Below are positions 54,028 to 64,000 of a stretch of 64,000 nucleotides of DNA, in pieces. The position numbers were made by a program, and so were the translations under genes. Numbering within the stretch: position 1 is the first letter of the stretch; each line of letters begins with the position of its first letter. The stretch is from Chrysemys picta bellii (lineage: Eukaryota > Chordata > Testudines > Emydidae): positions 86,306,981 through 86,370,980 of the forward strand of contig NC_088800.1 of the NCBI RefSeq assembly GCF_011386835.1, in the 5' to 3' direction. The notes under the pieces are model-generated. The model did not search any database and had not been told where the DNA came from. It was given only the letters and a program-made list of their open reading frames with translations.

Positions 54028-55905
54028 AGAATCATAGAATATCAGGGTTGGAAGAGACCTCAGGAGGTCATCTAGTCCAACCCCCTGCTCAAAGCAGGAC
54101 CAACACCAACTAAATCATCCCAGCCAGGGCTTTGTCAAGCCGGGCCTTAAATACCTCTAAGGATGGAGATTCCAGCACCTCCCTAGGTAACCCATTCCAG
54201 TACTTCACCACCCTCCTAGTGAAACTGTTATTCCTAATATCCAACCTAGACCTTCCCCACTGCAACTTGACACCATTGCTTCTTGTTCTGTCATCTGCCA
54301 CCACTGAGAACAGCCGAGCTCCATCCTCTTTGGAACCCCCCTTCAGGTAGTTGAAGACTGCTATCAAATCCCCCACCCCCTCTTCTGCAGACTAAATAAG
54401 CCCAGTTCCCTTAGCCTCGACTCGTAAGTCATATGCCCCAGCGCCCTAATCATTTTTGTTGCCCTCCACTGGACTATCTCCAATTTGTCCACAACCTTTC
54501 TGTAGTGGGGGGACCAAAACTGGACGCAGTACTCCAGATGTGGCCTCACCAGTGCCAAATAGAGGGGAATAATCAATTCCCTCGATCTGCTGCCAATGCT
54601 CCTACTAATGCAACACAATATGCCATTAGCCTTCTTGGCGAAAAGGACACACGGCTGACTCATATCCAGCTTCTCGTCCACTGTAACCCCCAGGTCCTTT
54701 TCTGCAGACCTGCTGCTTAGCCAGTTGGTCCCCAGCCTGTAGCAGTGCATGGGATTCTTCCATCCTAAGTGCAGGACTCTGCACTTGTCCTTGTTGAACC
54801 TCATCAGATTTCTTTTGGCCCAATCCTCCAATTTGTCTAGGTCACTCTGGACTCTATCCCTACCCTCCAGCATATCTACCTCTCCCCCCAGCTTAGTGTC
54901 ATCCGTGAACTTGCTGAGGGTGCAATCCATCCCATCATCCAGATAATTAATGAAGATGTTGAACAAAACTGGCCCCAGGACCAACCCCTGGGGCACTCCG
55001 CTTGATACCGGCTGACAACTAGAGATGGAGCCGTTGTTCACTACCCATTGAGCCCAACGATCTAGCTAGCTTTCTGTCCACCTTATAGTCCAGTCATCCA
55101 ATCCATACTTCTTTAACTTGCTGGAAAGAATACTGTGGGAGACCATATCATAAGCTTTGCTAAAGTCAAGGTATATCATGTCCACCACTTTTTCCGTATC
55201 CACAGAGCCAGTTATCTCATCATAGAAGGTAATTAGGTTGGTCAGGCATGACTTGTCCTTGGTGAATCCATGTTGACTGTTCCTGATCACCTTCTTCTCC
55301 TCCAAGTGCTTCAAAATGGATTCCTTGAGGACCTGCTTCATGATTTTTCCAGGGACTGAGTTCAGGCTGACCGGTCTGTAGTTCCCCGGATTCTCCTCCT
55401 TCCCTTTTTAAAAGATGGGCACTACATTTGCCTTTTTCCAGTCATCCGGGACCTCCCCCGATCGCCAGGAGTTTTCAAAGATAACGGCCAATGGCTCTGC
55501 AATCACATCAGCCAATTCCCTCAGCACCCTGGGATGCATTAGATCCGGCCCCATGGACTTGTGCATGTCCAGCTTTTCTAAATAGTCCTTAACCTGTTCT
55601 TTCACCACTGAGGGCTGCTCACCTCCTCCCCATACTGTGTTGCCCAGTGCAGCAGTCTGGGAGCTGACCTTGTCTGTGAAGACTGAGGCAAAAAAAGCAT
55701 TGAGTACTTCAGCCTTTTCCACATCATCTGTCACTAGGTTGCCTCCCCCATTCAGTAAGGGGCCCACACTTTCCTTGACCTTATTCTTCTTGCTAACATA
55801 TCTGTAGAAACCCTTCTTGTTACCCTTCACATCCCTTGCTAGCTGCAACTCCAATTGTGCTTTGGGCTTCCTGATTACACCCCTGCATGCTCGAGCAATA
55901 TTTTT
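54028..55905 (-). mobile_element. 5'-truncated CR1 LINE with broken ORF2
   Basis: The right-hand start (AGAATCATAGAATATCAGGG) is the characteristic CR1 3' end in antisense. On the minus strand the reverse transcriptase reads from about 55854 down. The fragments 55854-55408, 55341-55066 and 55041-54364 share one frame and are split by nonsense codons at 55408-55410 and 55063-55065. A frameshift near 54364-54376 leads into the C-terminal [20 protein letters not shown] block. The active-site motif reads FTDD instead of FADD. The 5' end is lost near 55905, so it is a dead copy. Confidence 0.95.
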
Positions 55906-57264
55906 ATATTATTAATATATTTTATATATTTTATAGGAGAAATGACTAATGGATGGGAGGTTTCAGTTACTTTCCAAACATCCCCCTTGCACAGAGGGTC
56001 CCCGCAGGAAACTATCAGCTCTGGAAATTTTCATTTAAAATGTTTGTCACTGGGAAACAAAATACAGTGCAAATGTGACACTAATGGTTAATAAAGAACG
56101 CCCAGGCGGGCCCTGGCTCCACAAAACACCTGTTATCCCAGGCTCTCAAAGGGCTTCACAAATAGAACCTGCACTGCCCTAACCACTGACTTCAAATAAG
56201 CTCTTCCAAGCTTCAGCTTCTCTTACAAGTGGTTGGAGATCCTCAGTCAACGCCCACCCCATATCCCAAGCGAGCTTTTTTCTCTGTGCCACTTCGGTCT
56301 TTTTCTCCTCTGGAAACCATGTGTTTTCCACAGGGTCCAATTCTCTGTCTGGCAAAGGGGCTCCCATCTCCTCTCTTCCTCCTTTCCCTCTGCAGAGCCC
56401 CCTGGAGGTTTTCAGTCTACACTCAGAATCGTGGTAATGGAGTTCTTCAGTAGCAGCATTTCTATCCAACTTCTGTAATGTACCTTTTTTTTTTTACTCT
56501 AGAATCATAATGAAAAGTGCCTCTGTGAAAATTTACTTGCTTCCAGCATGTGTGAGTGGTTTTTATACTCAGTAATGCCACTTTTCTATCATTTGGTCTC
56601 CATATTTGGTATTTCTTTAATAATTAGTGGCAGATTTTGTACTTATGGTTGCAATTATCTAAATGCCTTTGGGACATGTTCTGCCAGATAATTGAATTTC
56701 CTTGGTATATGAATGCACAGATATTGTTAGTGAACGCAGGCTGGACCCAAGAATGTTTTAGTGTCATGTTCAGATAGATGAGGCTTTTTCCTTTTAAAAA
56801 ACTAATAAAAACAAAGTGTTTTGCTTTGCTGTTCTCAGCAAAAGCCTTGCTAGAGGCCAATATTAAAGAGGGGAAGCATTATCAGTAATTAACTGGATGT
56901 ATATTTTAATTATATCCAGTGTTGCTTTCCCGGGTCTCAGTTAATCCTCCATGTGCCAAATTAAAAGGTGTAGCAAGTGCCACTAATCCACGGACAGAAA
57001 CATGCGGGTCTTGGAGGAGTCATTCCTGGAGCCAGGTAGAGAGGAGAGATGGGAGGCCCTGGCAGACTGATGAGCCTGTCTGCCTGGTACCCGGGCAGGA
57101 GTGTTCCCTACAGCACACTCTGGGGTGCTTTGTCCAGTCCAGTTATAGAAGTCCCAAGCAATCGGTTCTTCCCCCATTTCCCTGGGGAAGACGGTTCTGC
57201 AGCCTGATACATTGGGCTCCTGGGGAGCGTCTCCTGGTATTCAGCCTAAATTCTCCCTTTCTAA
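55906..57264. other. intergenic, no gene seen
   Basis: AT-rich flank of the CR1 copy. The only repeat hints are short (56100-56165). No exon signal pair was found. Confidence 0.5.
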
Positions 57265-58774
57265 GGCCTTGTCTACACTACAGAATTTTGTCGACAAAAG
57301 TTATGTCGACACTCAAAAAGCGCTACACTAAAAATCGGCATTGCATGTTCACACTCCCTCCCTCTGTCAGCAGAGCACGTCCACACGTGGCGCACTAGCA
57401 TCAACAGTGTGAGCAATGCACTGTGGGTACCTATCCCACAGTCCAGCTCAACACCTTCTGCCACTAGGTCTTGTGGGAAAGCCGAGCAGATTGTGGCGTA
57501 TCTTAGGTGTTTGTCTAACCTGCTCTTAAAAATCTCCAATGATGGAGATTCCGCAACCTCCCTGGGCAATTTATTCCAGTGCTTGACCAGCCTGATAGTT
57601 AGGAAGTTTTTCCTAATGTCCAACCTAAACCTCCTTTGCTGCAATTTAAGCCCATTGCTTCTTGTCCTAGCATTATTAAGGACTTCAGCATCTGCTCCTC
57701 CATGACTTTAATCATTCACTCAGTAGCATCCTTAACAAACTCCTGATTTTCTTTTCTATCCTGCCTTTTGGTTTCCCTCCACTCCTTGCGTTCCCTTTTC
57801 TCTGCTTTGGAGAAGTGCAGGACCTCCCGGAACATGTCGTCTTTGCTCCCTCTTGGGCACTTTCTTATCTGGTGGAGACACTTGGGTGTGTGGGATGTTC
57901 CTCAAGGCCACACCTGCCGAAGTGGAAGGAACAATGCACAGAAGCAGGATTGTTAAGTTCACGCACAGCATTGCCACATTTCAGTAAAATACACCTCTGG
58001 TAACATAACAATCACTGTCTCACTGACCCTTGGCAAGCACACCTCTCAGTGGACACCCAAAGCATGATGAGTGTTGGCTGGTGGGGGTGGGGGTGCTCTA
58101 CATGGGGAAAAGAGTGCTCTGCAAAGGTTGTGGTGCAGTCAACTAGGGAGAAAAAACACTTTTCCACGGGCGGGGGGCATTGTAGCAGGCATCTCACTGC
58201 TGAGGGTAAGCAGGGAAGCGAGGGTACATCTACTCCATGCTTGTGGCTTCCGCCCTGCTCCCTGTGTGCCGCTTTGGTCTCTGCACAAGTGCTTGCCGAA
58301 TGGCGCGGGAAAGTTTCCTACAATGGGGGAAGGAACAAAGCAGCTCAACCAAGGAACCTCTGGCAGAGGCTTGCCGAGTACCTCAAGGAAACTTTCCTGG
58401 AGATCTCTCTGGAGGATTCCCGTGAGATCTCAGCGTGCATCAAAACCCTGTTCCGCCGTACTGACTGTGGGAGGGGAGGATGGTTGTTTCCCTGGCTGCA
58501 GGGCAATGGAGTTCAAACTGCTGACCAGAGTGGTCACCATGGGCATTGTGGGACATCTCCTAGAGGCAATTAAAGCAATAAAATCAAGCGTGGGGTCTAC
58601 ACTGGCACTTAGTCAACAAATATTTTGTGCAAAAAGCCTTATGTCTCTCATCAGGTTGGTTTTATTTTGTCACCAAAACAGGGCATTTTTGCTGCATCAC
58701 AGTGTGTACACATTCACTGTTTTGTCAACAAAAGCTGCCTTTTGTCCACAAAACTTTGTAGTGTAGACAAGGCC
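57265..58774. mobile_element. 1.5-kb Harbinger-like DNA transposon remnant
   Basis: The terminal inverted repeats are GGCCTTGTCTACACTACAGA and GTAGTGTAGACAAGGCC, followed inward by TTTTGTCGACAAAAG-type subrepeats on both sides. The flanking triplets are TAA (57262-57264) and TAC (58775-58777), close to a Harbinger 3-bp duplication. On the minus strand at about 57700-57850 a Lys/Glu/Arg-rich frame (FREVLHFSKAEKRERKEWRE) looks like the tail of the Myb/SANT-like protein of such elements, ended by a stop. A CR1 piece is inserted at 57497-57700. Confidence 0.75.
57497..57700 (-). repeat. CR1 3' fragment nested in the Harbinger-like element
   Basis: The minus-strand reading [20 protein letters not shown] followed by [20 protein letters not shown] is the CR1 ORF2 C-terminus. 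It matches the same block of the copy at 54110-54376 with several differences. Its position inside the TIR element makes it the younger insertion or a captured piece. Confidence 0.8.
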
Positions 58775-58777
58775 TAC

Positions 58778-60920
58778 GCTTCATCTACCCTTCATTAGCT
58801 CAGGAGGGCCTTATCTACACTGGGGTCATTTACATACCTTTTCTTACCTCTTCCTTTGGCTCTAAATTCGGCCAGTTTGTTGAACTTGGCTGTTCAGTTG
58901 CAGATTTTTCTTATTTTGCCTGGGAGGCCCTTGATTTTACGCTAGGTCTCACCGGGAAGCCTGTCTGGTTTCAGGTTTGAACACTAAAAGAATGGAATTC
59001 CCACCCTGTATTAAAGCCCCATTTCCCTGGAGCAACACGCCTGGTGCTAGTGAGAAGCTGGATGTTTGATCCTGGCTACTCCTGCAGCTGCCTCCTCCTG
59101 GTTTCTCTTTTCCAGGGGACCAAAAAAAAAAAAGTCTCTGAAACTCCAGAGCGTGATCCGGGGGCGAGGCGCCAGAGCACAGGGTTTGCCTCTCTGCAGC
59201 CTAATCCCCGACGCCCTTTGCTCTGGGCGGTGTTGCTTGCATGGCTGAGGCACTGACATCCTGAGCCTGGGGGCGCGGGGGGAAAGGTCCCCCTTGACTC
59301 CAAAGAACCACTCCATTCCCTTGCGGCCTAGACAACCTTCACTTGGCTCCAATTCGATCGGCTCTGCCAGTCCCTGGGCGCCTCCCAGAACACACTGGAG
59401 CACCCACCGCTGTACGGCAGCATGTAGCCGAAGGATGGTCAAAATATCTGCTGGGTGGAGCCGCTAACCTGCCATACAGCCAAGCATGACAGACAGCGGG
59501 TCCTCGCCGCTGCTCCCTCCTGGCGCGGTAACCTTCCTCCTAGCAGCTCCCTTCCTTGTCCCCTCCCACTGCTGGCTCTCTCGCTGTCCTTGTCATCACA
59601 GGGGTGCTGGAATTCTGTACCTGACGTAGCTCGGGGCGAGCGGAGGGCTGGTATCTGCTTATAATCATTGGCTTTTTCTGTCTTAGCCTATGACGTCGGG
59701 ATTTAAAGTGCCAAGAAAGAGAGAGGAACCCTCCCACCCCAAGTGCCACCCGTGAGAGTGAGTATGACGCCGTTCACCTTCCGAGCACTTTGAATGACTG
59801 AAAATTACGTTTGTTCCATCAGCATCCTTATCTCCTTTGGGCCCCAGCCAAGGGGAAATACAAGGGCACAGCACTTCTTTGGCACAGTCTGAGATGTAAC
59901 CTACACTCCTGCTTGGGTCTGGACACTGCAGGACAGACGAGGCTCCCAGGGAAGTGACTTGCCCTCCAGCACTCTGCAAGTGCTGCGACTTGTGTAGCAA
60001 ATGTTACATGCGCATTGTCAGAGAGCTGAGCTGGGGCAAGTGAGACGTGAGAATGAGAACATGGCACTTCTGACCCCAAAACGGTATTGTCCAACAGCCC
60101 GAGGCCAAAACGTTATTGAGAACGAGGGGATTTTTTTGGTTTTTGCCCCATTGTAGCTGCTCTGATGTAGCTGTGCTAGGGCAACCTGTAGTGTGGATAC
60201 GCTGCATTGGCATGAAAAGTGACTTACACTCGGGGTTTGCATCAGTGTAGCTACACTGGTGCAGAACCTCCCTCCCCCCTCCCCAAGTGCAAACCAGGCT
60301 AAAGGTTAGCGCAGAGGTGATAACCCACAGGGTAGGATGGGGCGTATCAGATTGTTACTGTACAGCCTTCATCCTGCATTTCTTCTGGTCTAGGTGACAG
60401 AGTGGGGAAGGATACCAGACATCCGTTGGCACCAAAATAGATGTTTTGCCCCCTTTCTACAGCTAATTTATACATGAGGCTCCTAAAATCAAAGGAACCC
60501 AAAACTGTGACCAAAACACTCCCTTGTGCGCTCCCCAGTTCACCCATTTGAGAGAAATGTGCCATTCAGACCTCGATCTCCAAAGGGCTCGGGGCTGGGG
60601 TCTTTCACCTGCCCCTGACAGGGAACAAAGGAACTTCCCAGACCTCTTGGTGGAGTTTCTTCCCTGCTCTGTGTGGGCCTGCAAGCCCGGCTGATGCTAG
60701 TGGGAAGAGGAGAACACGCCTCCGAGGGCTGCCCCTTGCTAAGGCTCCGGCACAATGGTCAGCGATCCCCTCTGATACTGTTCCCACCAAGAGCTTTCGT
60801 CGTTTGGCTGGCCATGGAGCTGACACACTGAACGGATGCAAGAGCTTTCCATGTAGAGTTCTCTGGGGAATGCTGCACACACCCTGAAACTGAGTCAGCG
60901 CGCATTGTTCTTTATTGTAG
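58778..60920. other. intergenic with short DNA-element remnants
   Basis: A TIR-end fragment (GGGCCTTATCTACACTGGGG) occurs near 58807-58826. A MITE-like stretch lies at about 60145-60300 (GTAGCTGCTCTGATGTAGCT ... GCATCAGTGTAGCTACACTG). No gene is recognised before 60921. Confidence 0.45.
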
Positions 60921-60989
60921 GTAATGGAAGAGCTGTCAACCCATGCCCAGGCACATATAAACAGGGAGCTCAGAAGTGAAGAGAAACAG
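60921..60989 (+). CDS. candidate internal exon, possibly TNRC6A 5' coding exon
   Basis: A T-rich acceptor ends TTCTTTATTGTAG and the donor is CAG|GTAAGA, giving a 69-base exon open in the frame with ATG at 60924. That frame reads MEELSTHAQAHINRELRSEE followed by KQ. Its pattern (M-x-EL ... A ... R-x-L ... EE-x-Q) weakly resembles the N-terminus of TNRC6A, a GW182-family Argonaute partner. TNRC6A follows RBBP6 on the same strand in mammals at a comparable distance. No second exon was found in the window, so it could also be chance or an exon of another transcript. Confidence 0.4.
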
Positions 60990-63900
60990 GTAAGAGAAGT
61001 GAATCCATGGTTCATCCTCCACCTAAAAACTGAGGGGTATGAGAAGCCAGCCATGGATCAGAGGAACTGCGAAAAGAATGAAACCTTGATGAGAATCAAT
61101 TCTCTGTGGCTTAAATTTTTGTATCTACTGCCCCTCCCAATTAGAACGGCAACTATTAAAAGAACTACAGCAAAGGGAATAAAACGGATAAAAGAATAAC
61201 TACCCTTTATGCGTTTAACTTGCTGTGTATTAGGAATCCTCCAGTCCTGACACTTTTTCCTTGCACACAATAAAATAGGCCCTTTTTCTGATGTATAGGC
61301 AGGTGGGGGAGGTTCTTGTTTTCTTCTTCTTCCTTATTTTGAATTTAGAGCTATTGAGCCTGATTCTCAGCTGCCCCAATTTGTGCTGGGGGATGCAGGG
61401 AGAAAGGGGGCTCTAGCCCTGCCTTCTGCTGATCCTGAACCGGTCCCTGGGGTAAGTGAGTGTCCTAGGGGCTGCTTTAAATGATACTCTGCTAGCTGGG
61501 GATCAGGCAGAGAGCCATGTGCCCTGCCCCGACCCTGCCACACCCCTACACAAAGGGCGGGAAGCGGATGCCAGAGAGCCAGCAGTCTGCTCTAGGACAG
61601 CCAGGGATCTCTTGTGTCAGGGAGAATCCTTTCCATCTACTTTGTTCTCTGGAGTTGGAGCTGAGAATCGAGTCTCCGCTTCCCTGTTTTTTTCTGGAGG
61701 ACTCCTTGGAGGACTGGAGAGCTGCTGGGCCTATGACATTGTAAGAGACAAGTCTGAAACCTGGCTGTGGAGAGGGGAAGGGTTTTTACTTGTTTGCTTT
61801 CTTAGCAAAGACATCTGCATGTGGCTGACTTCACGCCCAGTGACTTCCTGGGCCACTCCCTGTGTGTGAAGGAAAGCGCCGCTGTACATCTTTGCAGGAC
61901 CAGTGCCCAGGATTGTCCGTGCATTTCTGTGGTTCCCACTGGGCTTTGACATGCCAGTGAAGCCAGGAGGGTGCTGTGGGCGGGGGGTAGGGAAGGATTT
62001 TTTCAATGGCAAACAATACAGATGATTTCCGTGAAAGCAGAGATTCTTTGGAAGAACGATTTAAAGCTAAATTCTTAGAAGGCTAAAATCCCTCAGCAAA
62101 TATGTAACACTTACGTTGGTTTTCCATGGTTGGGTTTGGTTAGCGCTGGGTCCTAACGGCTTTCTGTCTTTCTGATGCGGGTGGGAAGCTGATTTTGAAC
62201 GGTTTCATATGCGGTTGCTATTGAATACCTAGAATAAATGCAGAGGGGATGAGACTTGACATACTGATGCATACCCCCGCGTGGGGATGGTCAAGTGTGT
62301 TGGAGGAGAGTGTGCATCCTTTAATAAATTAACACCCCCAAAAACCCCACTTCTCACTTCCTGTTGTCCTAGGATTCAGAGGCAGAAGCACCAGTGCCCC
62401 TGCACCCTCAGGGCGCTGCTCAGTTCCAGAGTAGGAGCCTTGCAACCTCACCAGACCAAGTGAGGGTACCGTGATGGGTCCTGTTGGGCTGGTTAAAGAC
62501 TGAGCCTGGGGGGGCTGCAGAGAGGGACACACCAGCCGAGGGTACCTGCTGGACAGTGAGAGGACTGAGCCCAGGAAGGGCTGCAGGACACTTTGGATTG
62601 TGCACCCCACAAGGGGGTTGTTTGTTTTGCACACGGACTATGTGTGACTCAGCTGAAGGGCTGTGTCACCGAAACCTGCCTGACAAGTGCAGTGGCTGAC
62701 GAGGGGGATGGGGACGACTGTGAGCGAAAGAAATCGAGGAAAAAGCTGCAGGAGTGCACTAGGGGGCACTTGTGAGAGATGAGTGCACCCCATTACCTCA
62801 CCCTAAGTGGCCACCCACCACGTGTACCTAGACAGATGTAAAAGGTGCTGTTGTGCCGGGCGTACCATTAGTGGAGCCCTGAGCCGTCCTTTCCCCCACC
62901 TGTTAACAGTGTGAGCAGAAGGTTGGGGAGCCAGGCAGAATGGCCTGAACCACAGTGGGGTGACCTCAACCTCCGAGTGATACTGGACAGGAATGACATT
63001 GGGGCCTGAATAAGGAGATTCACGGAGGCAGTAGACTCGGCACTGGGGAGCTCTCGAGCTGGGAACGCTCCTTTCTGCAAAGCTCACACCTGCTGTGTTA
63101 CTGGCTCTCAAGGAAATCACCAGGTACCCTCAGGGGCTCTGGTTGGTGCCAGCTAGTTCCAAGGGGCACGGCTTCTTGATGCACCCTGTGGCACGCACCC
63201 AAGGTGCCCTTGCAGAACTTAAGCAAAGGATTCTGGGAGGCTTTGGGGCATGACCGTACCATTTCAGTTAGACCTAGCCACAGTGGAACTAAAGCTGTTT
63301 CTTGGACCTACTGTGAGCCTAGCCTAGCCTACTCCACCCATAAACTGGCTGGAGCACTTTTGCATGTGGATAAGGAGGGTTTTACGTAGGTTCTAGGGGG
63401 TTGGAACAGAAGAGTTCTCTAGTGTAGACAAAGCCATTGACACAGGTGGCTCATTAACCCACCCAGGAGTAAGGGACGTAGGAATGGCCTCTCGAAAGGA
63501 TCTGGTGTGTGTTCGCTGAGCAGGCCCCAGTGAGAAGCCCTGGGAGTAGCTCAGTGTGTGGAGAAGGTTGAGGTGGCTTTTGTGTGCCCTGCGTATGGAG
63601 TCGTGTGAGGAAGCCGCCTGCTCACAAGTCTCTGTATGCAAATCTGATTTTGTAACCAGCAGAGAGAAATCGATATGAATCAAATCATAAAAATGAATGA
63701 ATATGTTAAAAGGACAAGCTGGGTCTATTTCAGCAATAACTCAGTGCTCCCAGCATTAAAACAGTCTGCTCTGAATAATGACCCGTCAGGAGCTCGAAGT
63801 CGCTTTAGGGTTGCCATGACTATTAGTTATTTTATATTACTTTTTTCCCAAATATTGGATTTCCTCCTTTTAAAATATGGCTGCAATTTGCCTCGTGCTG

Positions 63901-64000
63901 CAGTCTTCCTTACAGCCGTGTTTAATAACAGTGCTCTGTTGGGTTACCCCTTAAATACGATAGGGCCTCTAATATCCTGGGCCATTGACTGTTGCTGAAG
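60990..64000. other. noncoding, possibly first intron of the following gene
   Basis: Mixed AT/GC sequence with no further exon recognised. 62465-62830 is GC-rich with direct phrases (AGAGGACTGAGCCCAGGAAG, GCTGCAGGACACTTTGGATT) in the style of a dispersed repeat whose family I cannot name. A TIR-end fragment (CTAGTGTAGACAAAGCC) is at 63419-63435. Confidence 0.4.

Noticed and set aside
58071..58766. 231-codon plus-strand open frame
   Set aside because: It lies in the Harbinger-like element and reads through its right inverted repeat. No recognisable transposase or Myb features on this strand.
1..64000. CRISPR arrays, bacterial operons, phage or viral genes
   Set aside because: Spliced gene structure, CR1/MIR/DNA-transposon content and base composition are those of a vertebrate nuclear genome. 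No spaced direct-repeat array or viral gene was seen.

Overview
This window is vertebrate nuclear DNA. GT-AG introns, AT-rich intronic sequence, CR1 non-LTR retrotransposons and MIR-type SINEs indicate an amniote. The mix of CR1 copies with many short terminal-inverted-repeat DNA elements (hAT-, Harbinger- and Tigger-like) suggests a reptile, most likely a turtle. The turtle assignment is an inference from repeat style and was not checked against a database.

Positions 1-24175 carry the 3' three quarters of RBBP6 on the + strand. RBBP6 is a RING-type E3 ubiquitin ligase and mRNA 3'-end processing factor. Fourteen coding exons can be placed from 4325 to the stop at 23750-23752, with agreeing reading phases and consensus splice sites. 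They encode about 1,661 residues: the end of the N-terminal part, the CCHC zinc knuckle, the RING domain, a proline-rich region, an SR-rich region, a charged central region and a lysine-rich C-terminus. The exons for the ubiquitin-like DWNN domain lie upstream of the window. The large exon 18611-20360 has one extra A in a run of seven (19734-19740). This shifts the frame and would truncate the protein, although everything downstream remains conserved and open. The introns hold several short DNA transposons, mainly 17064-17350 and 20505-21335.

Positions 24180-60900 are mostly noncoding. The stretch 24180-27900 may be an extended RBBP6 3' UTR. From 28000 to 39000 the sequence is GC-richer and full of repeats, including hAT elements with target-site duplications, MIRs, a foldback element with a GC-rich core and a CR1 fragment. 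The stretch 39250-44700 is AT-rich, nearly free of recognisable repeats and looks like regulatory or unique sequence. From 44700 to 58800 repeats dominate: a perfect 93-bp inverted repeat, another hAT element, a decayed non-CR1 LINE (50340-52045), a CR1 with a broken reverse transcriptase ORF (54028-55905) and a 1.5-kb Harbinger-like element (57265-58774).

At 60921-60989 there is one well-formed 69-nt exon candidate. From position and a weak N-terminal resemblance it may be a 5' exon of TNRC6A, the gene that follows RBBP6 in other amniotes. Nothing prokaryotic, viral or CRISPR-like was seen. No clearly new biological system was found. The best leads are the RBBP6 frameshift, the perfect inverted repeat, the hAT family with its insertion inside a MIR, and the TNRC6A-like exon.
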